Below are positions 1-6,813 of a stretch of 8,963 nt of DNA, in pieces. The first letter of the stretch is position 1. Each line of letters starts with the position of its first letter. Position numbers and translations under genes: made by a program. Source of the stretch: Acidobacteriota bacterium (GTDB lineage Bacteria > Acidobacteriota > Vicinamibacteria > Vicinamibacterales > UBA8438). The notes beneath the pieces were generated by a model, which was not told where the DNA came from, did no database searches, and worked only from the letters and a program-made list of their open reading frames with translations. Location: the NCBI GenBank assembly GCA_011523485.1, contig WTGR01000580.1, forward strand, positions 1-8,963, in the 5' to 3' direction.

Positions 1-804
1 GTACCCGTTCAGATCGAAAGCCTGCTTCACGCGCGACAGGTCGGCGGCACTGACGCGCGACTGCTCGTAGGCCAGCAGCAGGGCCACCCCGGCTACCCCG
101 GCCAGATAGACGGGGCCCAGCGGCGCCAGCCAGGCCAGCGCGGCCAGCCCGGCGACGGTCACGACGTGCGAGAGGCGCGAGAAGCGCAGCGCCCGCTCCA
201 CCCCGAACCGGGCCGGAATGGACCGGAGGCCGTGGCGGCGATCGAAGCCGACGTCCTCGCACGCGTAGATCATGTCGAACCCGGCGACCCAGGCCCCGGT
301 GGCCACCGCCAGCAACCACGGCGTCCAGCTCCAGCCGCCGCCCGCCGCCAGCCACCCGCCGACCGGGGCGACGGCGAGCGCCAGTCCCAGAAAGAGCTGC
401 GTCCAGGTGGTGTGGCGCTTGGCCAGCGAGTACCAGAACACGATGGCGAGCGCCACCGGGGACAGCGCGAAACAGACCGCGCCCAGCGGATACGTGACCG
501 CCACGAACGCCGTCGCGGCCACGACGACGATGGCCGCCGCCTCGCGGCGCGAAACGCGACCGCGCGGAATCTCGCGCTCGCGCGTGCGCGGATTCAGCGC
601 GTCGTAGTGCGCGTCGACGAGGCGGTTGAACGCCATCGCAGCCGTCCGCGCGGTGAACATCGCCAGTACTATCCAGCCGGCCCGACGCCAGGTCAGGTCG
701 GTCTCCAGGCCGGCGAGCATCGCGCCGGTCAATGCGAACGGCAGAGCGAACACGGTGTGGCTGAACCGAATGAACGACGCGTAGGTCCGCAGTCGAGACA
801 GCAT
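1..804 (-). CDS. mqnP: UbiA-family polyprenyltransferase, MqnP-type (3' end cut off by window edge)
   Basis: Integral-membrane prenyltransferase that would attach the polyprenyl tail to the 1,4-dihydroxy-6-naphthoate ring made by the futalosine pathway. I translated 268 codons from an ATG at 804, and the frame stays open to position 1. The N-terminus (MLSRLRTYASFIRFSHTVFA) is typical of the 4-hydroxybenzoate prenyltransferase-like group. The first Asp-rich prenyl-diphosphate/Mg motif is NRLVDAHYDALNPRTRER (about residues 60-77). The second is around DMIYACEDVGFDRRHGLRS. Several hydrophobic, probably membrane-spanning, segments separate them. The last visible residues (KQAFDLNGY) match the usual near-C-terminal region, so probably only a few tens of residues are missing. 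It starts 33 bp after the mqnX stop, with a GGAG ribosome-binding site. UbiA and MqnP homologues look alike; the choice of MqnP rests on the mqnA/mqnC/mqnX neighbours. Confidence 0.85.
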   Translation of the reverse strand, partial: MLSRLRTYASFIRFSHTVFALPFALTGAMLAGLETDLTWRRAGWIVLAMFTARTAAMAFNRLVDAHYDALNPRTREREIPRGRVSRREAAAIVVVAATAFVAVTYPLGAVCFALSPVALAIVFWYSLAKRHTTWTQLFLGLALAVAPVGGWLAAGGGWSWTPWLLAVATGAWVAGFDMIYACEDVGFDRRHGLRSIPARFGVERALRFSRLSHVVTVAGLAALAWLAPLGPVYLAGVAGVALLLAYEQSRVSAADLSRVKQAFDLNGY

Positions 805-809
805 GCCTG

Positions 810-813
810 CTCC
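810..813 (-). promoter_or_regulatory. Ribosome-binding site of mqnP
   Basis: On the minus strand GGAG lies five bases before the ATG at 804, in the 33-bp gap after the mqnX stop codon. It supports this start and suggests independent translation initiation, unlike the overlapping genes upstream. Confidence 0.6.
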
Positions 814-837
814 GGGAATCGCGCGACCGCCGTCGAT

Positions 838-2076
838 TCAGGAGCCGGCCGGCGCGCCGCGGCCCGCGTCCCCCCCATCGAGCCAGGCGATCTGCTCCGG
901 CTCGATCCCCGTCAACAGATATTCTTCCACATCCCGTACGGTCGCCGGCGTCTCGACGGCGATCAGCGCCGCGCGGCGGGACGGCTCGATGGCTCCGTGC
1001 GTCCTCCCCCGGCCGAGCGCGGCGGCCCCGTCGAGAGTGCCGCTGCGCAGGATGCGCCGAGCCGGGACCCCCGGCGCGAGACGGCGGACCTCGGCCAGCT
1101 CGGCGAACGTGTTCAGATCGGGCGCGCTGGCGAGGCTGTCCGTGCCCACCGCCACCGACGCCCCGGCCGCGTAGAACGCCCGCACGGGCGGGACGCCGGC
1201 GCCGGTCCAGGCGTTGCTCCGCGGGCAGGTCACGATGGTGGCGCCGGACCGGGCCACGCGGCGAATCTCGTCCGGCTGCAGTTGCACCCCGTGAACCAGC
1301 AACGAGTCATCCCGAAGCCAGCCCAGCGCGTCCAGGTAGGCCACCGGCCCGGACCCCGGTGGCCGCCATTGCGGATCCCACCGGCCGCGGGCGTCCAGAA
1401 TCTCCCGCCAGGCCCCGGTCCCCGCGCGCAGGAACTCGCACTCTTCGCGCGACTCGGCCAGGTGCACCGAACGCGGCCCGGCAACGGCGGCCAGCGCCCG
1501 GAAGAGCGCGGGAGAAACCGAGTAGGGCGCATGCGCCGCGGGGCGGACCCGCACCCGCTCGTCCCGGCGTTCGGACACCAGCCGGTCGAGGCGCTCCGCC
1601 GCCGCCGCGGCGGCCGCGCCCGCGACGTCGAAGCCGAGCAACTCGTGGAAGACCACGGCCTCCACCGGGCCCGCCTCCAGCGCCGCCAGCGACGCCAGCG
1701 TGTTGGCGACGTCGCCGACCAGCGCGGTCCCGGCCCGGCGCAGCTCGGCGACCGCCGCGACGATCGCCGCCTGCTCCGCGCCGGGCGGCTCTTCCCGCAG
1801 GTTGCGCATCAACGCCGCCGCCCAGGCCGGCATCGAGCGGGCGGGCGGAACGGCGCTCCGCTGCCCGGACAGCTCGAGGTGGGTATGGGCATTGACGAGG
1901 CCGGGCAGCACGCAGACGCCTCCGAGGTCGACCTCCCGGTCCGGGGCGTCGCTGCCGGCGTCCGCCGCGGCGCCGACGGCGCGAATGACGCCCCCGTCGA
2001 CGTCCACCCAGCCGTCCTCCAGCGGGGGAGACGCGATGGGCGCCAGCCAGCGGGCGCGATAGCGGGTCCGGGGCAC
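838..2076 (-). CDS. mqnX: Amidohydrolase-family aminodeoxyfutalosine deaminase (MqnX-type)
   Basis: Metal-dependent deaminase predicted to convert 6-amino-6-deoxyfutalosine to futalosine in the cytoplasm. The product is about 412 aa. An N-terminal beta-sandwich is followed by a TIM barrel with the amidohydrolase metal ligands: HTH at residues 64-66 (PGLVNAHTHLELSG), His205 (VHLAESREE) and Asp313 (GTDSLAS). AHAPYS (181-186), VHGVQL (261-266) and CPRSN (284-288) are typical of the deaminase branch that includes MqnX. I chose the GTG at 2076 as start. It lies 8 bp after the mqnC stop and gives a normal N-terminus; no ATG fits nearby, and the frame remains open far upstream only as a shadow of mqnC. 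No clear Shine-Dalgarno is visible, so reinitiation after mqnC is plausible. A run of seven alanines (about 154-160) is probably a GC-rich helix feature. Related SAH/chlorohydrolase-type deaminases look similar; the mqn neighbours favour MqnX. Confidence 0.85.
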   Translation of the reverse strand: MPRTRYRARWLAPIASPPLEDGWVDVDGGVIRAVGAAADAGSDAPDREVDLGGVCVLPGLVNAHTHLELSGQRSAVPPARSMPAWAAALMRNLREEPPGAEQAAIVAAVAELRRAGTALVGDVANTLASLAALEAGPVEAVVFHELLGFDVAGAAAAAAAERLDRLVSERRDERVRVRPAAHAPYSVSPALFRALAAVAGPRSVHLAESREECEFLRAGTGAWREILDARGRWDPQWRPPGSGPVAYLDALGWLRDDSLLVHGVQLQPDEIRRVARSGATIVTCPRSNAWTGAGVPPVRAFYAAGASVAVGTDSLASAPDLNTFAELAEVRRLAPGVPARRILRSGTLDGAAALGRGRTHGAIEPSRRAALIAVETPATVRDVEEYLLTGIEPEQIAWLDGGDAGRGAPAGS

Positions 2077-2084
2077 GGGCCGGG

Positions 2085-3302
2085 CTACGCCACGGGCTGC
2101 CGGCGCCGCTTGCCGGCCAGACTCCGTGCGGGATAGCGATCCAGCTCGGCCGGCACGGACGCGTCGCCCGCCTCGCGCGCGGTGGCGAGCTCGGTCATGC
2201 GCGGCACCTGCCGCTCGCGAAAGATGGGGTCGCCCAGCACCCTGTACTGCATGTCGCGACGCTTCGGCACGAAGCCGGCGTCCTCGATGTTGCGGACGAT
2301 CTCCACCTCGTCCATGCAGTAGGCGGCGCCGGCGGCGCGCACGACGTTCTCCTCGATCATCACGCTGCCCATGTCGTTGGCCCCGCAGGCGAGGCTCAAC
2401 TGGCCGACCTTGCCGCCCTGCGTGACCCAGGAGGCCTGCAGGTTGTCGAAGTTGTCGAGGACGAGCCGGGCGAGCGCCAGGGTCCTCAGGTACTCGACGC
2501 CGGTGGCGCCGGCGCCCCCCAGCTCGGTGTTCGACGGCTGGAAGCTCCAGGTGATGAACGCGGTGAAGCCGCCGGTCGCATCCTGCAGCTCCCGCAGCCG
2601 CAGCAGGTGCTCGATCCGTTCGTCGAGCCGCTCGACCGTACCGTACATCATCGTCGCGGTGGTCCGCAGGCCGGCGTCGTGGGCGTGCCGCATCACGTCG
2701 ATCCACTCCGCCGCGGTCGCCTTGCCGTAGCAGTTCAACCGCTTGCGTACGCGATCGACCAGGATCTCGGCCCCGCCGCCCGGAATGCTGTCGAGACCCG
2801 CCGCCACCAGCCGGTCGATGACGGTGCGCGCCGGAAGCTGCGAGAGGCGGGACAGGTGGATGACCTCCGGCGGCGAGAGCGCGTGCAGCTTGAAGTCCGG
2901 ATAACGCGCCTTGACCGCCCTGAACAGGTCCTCGTACCAGCGCAGGGGCAGGTCGGGATTGTGGCCGCCCTGCAGCAGGAGCTGCACGCCGCCGACCGCG
3001 ACGGTCTCGTCGATCTTGGCGAAGATCTCGTCGAATCCGAGCACGTAGCCGTCGCCGGCGCCGACCTCCCGGTAGAACGCACAGAAGTTGCAGCGGGCCA
3101 CGCACACGTTCGTGTAGTTGACGTTGCGATCGATGATGTAGGTGACGATCCGGTCCGGGTGCCGCGCGGCCCGCGCGGCGTCGGCCAACTGTCCTAGCCG
3201 GTGCGTCGGCAGGTGCGTATAGAGAGCGAGGGCCTCGGCGGCATCGAGACGCCCGCCGTCGAGCACGCGCTGCACGGCGCCGTCGACAAGACGTTCCGTC
3301 AT
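2085..3302 (-). CDS. mqnC: Cyclic dehypoxanthinyl futalosine synthase (radical SAM)
   Basis: Radical SAM enzyme that cyclises dehypoxanthinyl futalosine, forming the second ring of the menaquinone naphthoquinone precursor. The product is 405 aa, about the usual length or slightly longer. The [4Fe-4S]/SAM motif CVARCNFC supplies Cys67, Cys71 and Cys74, preceded by RNVNYTNV as in MqnC. Further family landmarks are LLQGGHNPDLPLRWYEDLF, ALSPPEV, SIPGGGAEIL (SAM-binding barrel strand) and ATMMYG. The C-terminal CofH-like domain includes LARLVLDNFDNLQASWV. The QGGHNP and NYTN forms favour MqnC over MqnE, which usually has a PTN form before the cysteines. The ATG at 3302 overlaps the mqnA TGA by 4 bp (ATGA), and no Shine-Dalgarno stands out, so translational coupling is likely. 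A basic, proline-containing tail (about 385-405) extends past the recognisable domain. The stop is TAG. Confidence 0.95.
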   Translation of the reverse strand: MTERLVDGAVQRVLDGGRLDAAEALALYTHLPTHRLGQLADAARAARHPDRIVTYIIDRNVNYTNVCVARCNFCAFYREVGAGDGYVLGFDEIFAKIDETVAVGGVQLLLQGGHNPDLPLRWYEDLFRAVKARYPDFKLHALSPPEVIHLSRLSQLPARTVIDRLVAAGLDSIPGGGAEILVDRVRKRLNCYGKATAAEWIDVMRHAHDAGLRTTATMMYGTVERLDERIEHLLRLRELQDATGGFTAFITWSFQPSNTELGGAGATGVEYLRTLALARLVLDNFDNLQASWVTQGGKVGQLSLACGANDMGSVMIEENVVRAAGAAYCMDEVEIVRNIEDAGFVPKRRDMQYRVLGDPIFRERQVPRMTELATAREAGDASVPAELDRYPARSLAGKRRRQPVA

Positions 3303-4099
3303 GCGTCGAAGAACCGCAGGGCGCCGGCCTGCGGCACGATGCCGATGTCCGCCGCGGCGGCGTAGAACCGCTTCACGCCGGATCGGCCCTCCTCGGTCAG
3401 GGTGAACTGCACGTTCTTCCGCAGATACTCCCTCGCCACCTCGGCCTGCTCCTCGTCCGCGGGCGGATGCGCGGCCACCACGTCGTCGATCGCAGCGGCG
3501 CCCGCATCGCGTGCGGCGCGCAGGGCCTGCACGTGCTCCGCTTCGACCACGTCGCCGCGACCGGCCCAGAAGGCCCAGACGAACGGCAGGCCGGTCATCG
3601 CGGCCCATTCCTCGCCCAGGTCGATCTTGTCGAGGTCGACCACCGTCTCGTGCTCCGTGAACAGTGCGATGTCGCCGATCAGCAGAGCCGCGTCGCATCG
3701 CTTGAGCATCGCCTGCAGGTCGGGGTGCATCGTGACGAACTTCGGCTCGATCTCGAACCACTCCGCGCAGAGGACGCGGAGCAACGCCACCGCCGTGCGC
3801 GAGCTCGAATCGATGGCGATGGAGCGGATGGCCGCCGTCGGCCGGGTCGTGAAGAGCGCCACCGACGCCACCGGACCGGTGGACGCCACCGCGATGTCGG
3901 GCACCACCCGGTAATCCGGCCGGCGCAGGTACTCGATGGCCGGCAGAAGCGCGAGGTCGACCGACCCGTCGTGAAGCAGCCCGGCGCAACGCGCCGGCAC
4001 GTCGTACCGCAGCGAAAAGAGATCCGGACGCGCATCCAGCCCGTGGACGAGCGGCCTTGCATTGAGGTACTCGACGACTCCGACACGGATGGCACTCAT
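3299..4099 (-). CDS. mqnA: Chorismate dehydratase
   Basis: First committed enzyme of the futalosine menaquinone pathway, converting chorismate to 3-[(1-carboxyvinyl)oxy]benzoate. The product is 266 aa with a periplasmic-binding-protein-like fold but no signal peptide, so it is cytoplasmic. Landmarks in order are VGVVEYLNARPL at the N-terminus, VDLALLPAIEYL, SVALFTTRP, DSSSRTAVALLRVL, ALLIGDIAL, and DLGEEWAAMTGLPFVWAFW; all are characteristic of MqnA. MqnD shares the fold but has different motifs, so MqnD is less likely. The ATG at 4099 overlaps the TGA of the mqnE-like gene (ATGA), and its own TGA overlaps the mqnC ATG. No strong ribosome-binding site precedes it, consistent with coupling. 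The frame is open further upstream to about 4747, but that extension has no MqnA-like content. Confidence 0.95.
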   Translation of the reverse strand: MSAIRVGVVEYLNARPLVHGLDARPDLFSLRYDVPARCAGLLHDGSVDLALLPAIEYLRRPDYRVVPDIAVASTGPVASVALFTTRPTAAIRSIAIDSSSRTAVALLRVLCAEWFEIEPKFVTMHPDLQAMLKRCDAALLIGDIALFTEHETVVDLDKIDLGEEWAAMTGLPFVWAFWAGRGDVVEAEHVQALRAARDAGAAAIDDVVAAHPPADEEQAEVAREYLRKNVQFTLTEEGRSGVKRFYAAAADIGIVPQAGALRFFDA

Positions 4100-4992
4100 G
4101 GCTGATGCGTGCGCAGCTTCCGGAAACGGCCGTCCCGCTCGACCGGCACCAGTCCCGCCGCGCGGATGTTCCGCGTGATTTCCTCCAGCGGCGCACGGCG
4201 GAGCCCGTGCTGCGATGCGTCGCTCGGCGAGACGCCGTCGACGTCGTCCGCACCGAACGTCAGCGCCACCTGCGCCAATTGCGGGCCGTAGCGTCGCCAA
4301 TCCACCTGGATCGACTCGGTATTGTCGACCAGCAGGCGCGCCAGCGCAACCTGCCGGACGTCTTCGTAGCCGGTCGAGGGCCGTTCGGACGAGGCGCGCG
4401 GAAGGGGCGCGAAGACCGGCACGGAGACATCCGCGCCCCAGCCGGCTACGCGGCGGAGCGCCTCGCCGCCGGCCAGCGCTGAATCCACGGTCCAACGCGC
4501 CACTGGCACGCCGCCCGCCGCCGCGCGGGCGATCCACGCCGGATCCGCGGTGCGCTCGACGCGCGCCTCGGCGACGTACGCCAGCCCCGCGGCTCGCAAC
4601 GCGGCGATCAGATCGTCGAAGCGCACGACATCGCCGTCGCACAGGTCCACGAGCTCGTCGAGCGCGAAGCCGCTCACCGGCACGTCGCCCGCCACGCGCA
4701 CGGCGGCGCGAACCGCTTCCACGACGCGGCTCGCACCAGCGGGGCACCCGGCGAGTCGCACCTCACCCGCCGGCCGGGAAACGGATTCCGCGGGGATTCC
4801 CGTCGCCGGCACTTCCGCTACGCGTACGAAGGTGGCGCGGTCGCCGCGCGTAGTGCGTCGCCGTTCATCGGCCAGCGCTCCGAGACGCAGGAGATCGCGC
4901 GTCTCCGACAGCGCGGCGATCTCCGACGCGGAGAGCGGCACGCCGGCCCGCACCTTGTCGCCGATCGCCTCGAACCGGGACGCGGCGGTCAT
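4096..4992 (-). CDS. MqnE/CofH-like protein lacking the radical-SAM cysteines (putative pseudoenzyme)
   Basis: This 298-aa protein is a shortened homologue of aminofutalosine synthase MqnE and, more distantly, of MqnC encoded two genes downstream. The N-terminus (IGDKVRAGVPLSASEIAAL, then LLRLGALADERRR and GDRATFV at 50-56) matches the MqnE lead-in to the cluster loop. The CxxxCxxC loop is replaced by sequence without that motif. The whole protein has only Cys83 and Cys118. The GGH and GGGAE barrel motifs are absent, and MMYG of MqnC aligns with WTVD. The C-terminal half is well kept: VPVFAPLP, TGYEDVRQVALARLLVDN (207-224), LAQVALTFGADDVDG (239-253) and IRAAGLVPVERD. It therefore should not bind a canonical [4Fe-4S]/SAM cluster. 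The start at 4992 overlaps the previous stop by 4 bp and has GGAG just upstream. Its role is unknown; a structural partner of MqnE or MqnC is a guess. Confidence 0.8.
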   Translation of the reverse strand: MTAASRFEAIGDKVRAGVPLSASEIAALSETRDLLRLGALADERRRTTRGDRATFVRVAEVPATGIPAESVSRPAGEVRLAGCPAGASRVVEAVRAAVRVAGDVPVSGFALDELVDLCDGDVVRFDDLIAALRAAGLAYVAEARVERTADPAWIARAAAGGVPVARWTVDSALAGGEALRRVAGWGADVSVPVFAPLPRASSERPSTGYEDVRQVALARLLVDNTESIQVDWRRYGPQLAQVALTFGADDVDGVSPSDASQHGLRRAPLEEITRNIRAAGLVPVERDGRFRKLRTHQP

Positions 4993-5957
4993 GCGGCTCC
5001 GTGCACCGGCGACGGATCGCCGCCGGCCGTCATGGCGTCCGCGATCCGCTGGGCGACGGCAAGCGCCCGCCGGCCGTCCGCGCCGGTCACGCGCGGAGAC
5101 GTCCTGCGCCGCGCGGCGCGAACGAAGTCCTCCAATTCCCGCGCGAGCGGCTCGGCGTTCCTCACCTCGACCCGTCCTCCGTCGATGCCCGTCCGCTCTC
5201 CCTCGCCCTTCTTGACCTTCCAGGTCTCGACCTGCTGCTCCGCATAGTCTACCGAGACGAGCGCGTGGGGCTGAAACACGCGCAGCTTGCGCACCCGATC
5301 CCGGCTGATCCGGCTGGCCGTCAGATTCGCGATGCAACCGTTCGCGAAGCGCAGGCGGGCATTTGCGATATCGATCCGCGGGCTGAGCACGGGGACGCCG
5401 ACCGCCTCGATCGAGATCGGCTCGGAACCGACGCAGGACAGCACGACGTCGAGATCGTGAATCATGACGTCGAACACGACGTCGATGTCGAGGCTGCGAG
5501 GCTGAAAGCTCGCCAGGCGATGCACCTCGATGAAGCGCGGAGCCGAAATCAACGGCAGCGCCGCGGTGACCGCGGGGTTGTGCCGCTCGGTGTGCCCCAC
5601 CGCCAGCGTGGCGCCCGAGGCGGCAGCGGCGGCGATCAGGCGGTCGGCCTCGGCAATCGACGCGGCGATCGGCTTCTCGACCAGCACCGCGACGCCGGCC
5701 TCCAGCAGCGGCAGGCCGACACGAACGTGATCCCGGGTAGGCACGGCCACCACGACCCCGTCGACGGGAGGCTCGATCTCGCCCACGGTAGGCAGCGCGA
5801 CCGTGCCCACATCGGCGGCGACCGCCCGCGCCCGCTCCAGGTCGACATCGACCACCGCGACGAGATCGACATCCGGGGCTGCGCCCAGAATGCGGGCGTG
5901 GTGGCGACCCAGGTGACCGACGCCGACCACCGCCGCGCGGAAGGCCGGCTCCCTCAT
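4989..5957 (-). CDS. Gfo/Idh/MocA-family NAD(P)-dependent oxidoreductase, GnnA-like by context
   Basis: The 322-aa protein has an N-terminal Rossmann fold with the dinucleotide-binding loop [11 protein letters not shown] (11-21), AVVDVD at the end of the second strand (34-39), VAVPTRDH (70-77) and the family's EKP motif (94-96). The C-terminal Gfo/Idh domain contains [10 protein letters not shown] (121-130) and [11 protein letters not shown] (163-173), with His167 a candidate catalytic or substrate-binding residue. Oxidoreductases of this family inside lipid A clusters include GnnA, which oxidises the 3-OH of UDP-GlcNAc before GnnB transamination to UDP-GlcNAc3N. The position directly after lpxA and lpxI fits, but no aminotransferase is next to it, so the assignment is tentative. 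Its ATG overlaps the lpxI TGA (ATGA), and its TGA overlaps the start of the mqnE-like gene. No symbol is given because many sugar substrates are possible. Confidence 0.85.
   Translation of the reverse strand: MREPAFRAAVVGVGHLGRHHARILGAAPDVDLVAVVDVDLERARAVAADVGTVALPTVGEIEPPVDGVVVAVPTRDHVRVGLPLLEAGVAVLVEKPIAASIAEADRLIAAAAASGATLAVGHTERHNPAVTAALPLISAPRFIEVHRLASFQPRSLDIDVVFDVMIHDLDVVLSCVGSEPISIEAVGVPVLSPRIDIANARLRFANGCIANLTASRISRDRVRKLRVFQPHALVSVDYAEQQVETWKVKKGEGERTGIDGGRVEVRNAEPLARELEDFVRAARRRTSPRVTGADGRRALAVAQRIADAMTAGGDPSPVHGAA
4997..5000 (-). promoter_or_regulatory. Ribosome-binding site of the mqnE-like gene
   Basis: GGAG on the minus strand sits four bases before the ATG at 4992, inside the end of the oxidoreductase gene. 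Together with the ATGA overlap it supports this start and indicates the cysteine-free gene is actively translated. Confidence 0.5.
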
Positions 5958-6793
5958 GCCGGTGGCGCCCCCGCGCCGACGACCCGGCCCACCACCGACA
6001 CGCCGGCGCCGTTCGCGGCCTCGAACACGCGGTCCCCGTCCAGCACCACCGTACGACGCGCATCGACCGACAGCACGGTGGCGCCGGCCGCGCGAAGCGC
6101 CTCAATCGTCGGAACCCCAACCACCGGCACGTCGAAGCGCATGTCCTGGTTCGGCTTCGCGACCTTGATGACGCAGAACCCGGGTCCGGCCAACCGTCCG
6201 GCTCGGGCGATGACCTCGTCGGTGCCCTCCATCGCCTCGACCGCCACCACGGCGCGCTGCCGGACGGCAATCGTCTGGCCGATGTCGAGTCCGGCGATCG
6301 CATCCGCCATCCGGTAGCCGAACGCGAGGTCGCCGCGCTCCTCGTCGTTCGGAGCCCGCTCGGTGAGCGTGCCGGATCGCGCGAGAAGGGGGTCGAGAAA
6401 CGCGGTCGAGTCGACCAGTTGAATCCCGTGCGTGCCGAGCACGTCCGCCACCGCCGAGATCAAGGCGTCGGTGTTGCGGGTCCTCAACCGCCGGAGCACC
6501 GACAGCAGGGTGAGGTCCGGAACGATGCCCGAGAATATGCGGGTGTGCTTGACCTGACCCGCCATCAGCGCCCGGGTGACGTTCGCGCGCTTCAGAATGT
6601 CGATGCAACGGCCGAGCTGGCCGAGCGAGACCCAGTGAAACGCGGCCGGCCGACCCGCGGCGGCCGCCGCTTCCATCGAAGGATCCGCTTCTTCCCGTAT
6701 CGCGACCACCGTGACGTCGTGGCCGAGGCTGCGGGCCGCGTCGAGCGCCAGAAACGGAAACTGGCCGTTGCCTGCAATCAGGCCGATTCGCAT
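5954..6793 (-). CDS. lpxI: UDP-2,3-diacylglucosamine pyrophosphatase (LpxI)
   Basis: LpxI hydrolyses UDP-2,3-diacylglucosamine to lipid X and UMP, the fourth step of lipid A synthesis, replacing LpxH in lineages that lack it. The product is 279 aa, the usual family length. The N-terminal domain begins [13 protein letters not shown], the family's glycine-rich nucleotide-binding-like start, followed by [17 protein letters not shown] (54-70) and [11 protein letters not shown] (77-87). The C-terminal catalytic domain has [20 protein letters not shown] (169-188) and the signature [14 protein letters not shown] (213-226), with Asp217 and Asp221 among the acidic residues expected near the active site. 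It begins 20 bp after the fabZ-lpxA stop with only a weak ribosome-binding site. It ends in a 4-bp ATGA overlap with the oxidoreductase. The assignment is firm because the family is distinctive and sits beside lpxA. Confidence 0.93.
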   Translation of the reverse strand: MRIGLIAGNGQFPFLALDAARSLGHDVTVVAIREEADPSMEAAAAAGRPAAFHWVSLGQLGRCIDILKRANVTRALMAGQVKHTRIFSGIVPDLTLLSVLRRLRTRNTDALISAVADVLGTHGIQLVDSTAFLDPLLARSGTLTERAPNDEERGDLAFGYRMADAIAGLDIGQTIAVRQRAVVAVEAMEGTDEVIARAGRLAGPGFCVIKVAKPNQDMRFDVPVVGVPTIEALRAAGATVLSVDARRTVVLDGDRVFEAANGAGVSVVGRVVGAGAPPA

Positions 6794-6813
6794 GGACGGC
6801 TCGAGGTTGCGGG

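Noticed and set aside
166..2136. Very long plus-strand open frame (656 codons) opposite mqnP, mqnX and the end of mqnC
   Set aside because: It is antisense to recognisable genes. Its composition is dominated by Arg, Gly, Pro and Ala, as expected for a shadow frame in GC-rich DNA, and no domain is recognisable.
2077..3105. Upstream extension of the mqnX frame into mqnC
   Set aside because: The extension is an alternative frame of the mqnC coding sequence with low-complexity Arg-rich content; the amidohydrolase similarity begins just after the GTG at 2076.
2085..3302. mqnC read as mqnE or as a CofH-type F420 enzyme
   Set aside because: The NYTN lead-in, the QGGHNPDLPL and SIPGGGAEIL motifs, and mqnA and mqnX next door favour MqnC; no F420 genes are nearby.
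4100..4747. Upstream extension of the mqnA frame
   Set aside because: MqnA homology begins at MSAIRVGVVEYLN (4099), at an ATGA overlap; the extra residues are a shadow of the mqnE-like gene.
4096..4992. The mqnE-like gene as a decayed pseudogene or sequencing artefact
   Set aside because: The frame is uninterrupted for 298 codons, with precise ATGA overlaps at both ends, a ribosome-binding site and a conserved C-terminal half. Losing the cysteine loop by one sequencing error would break the frame.
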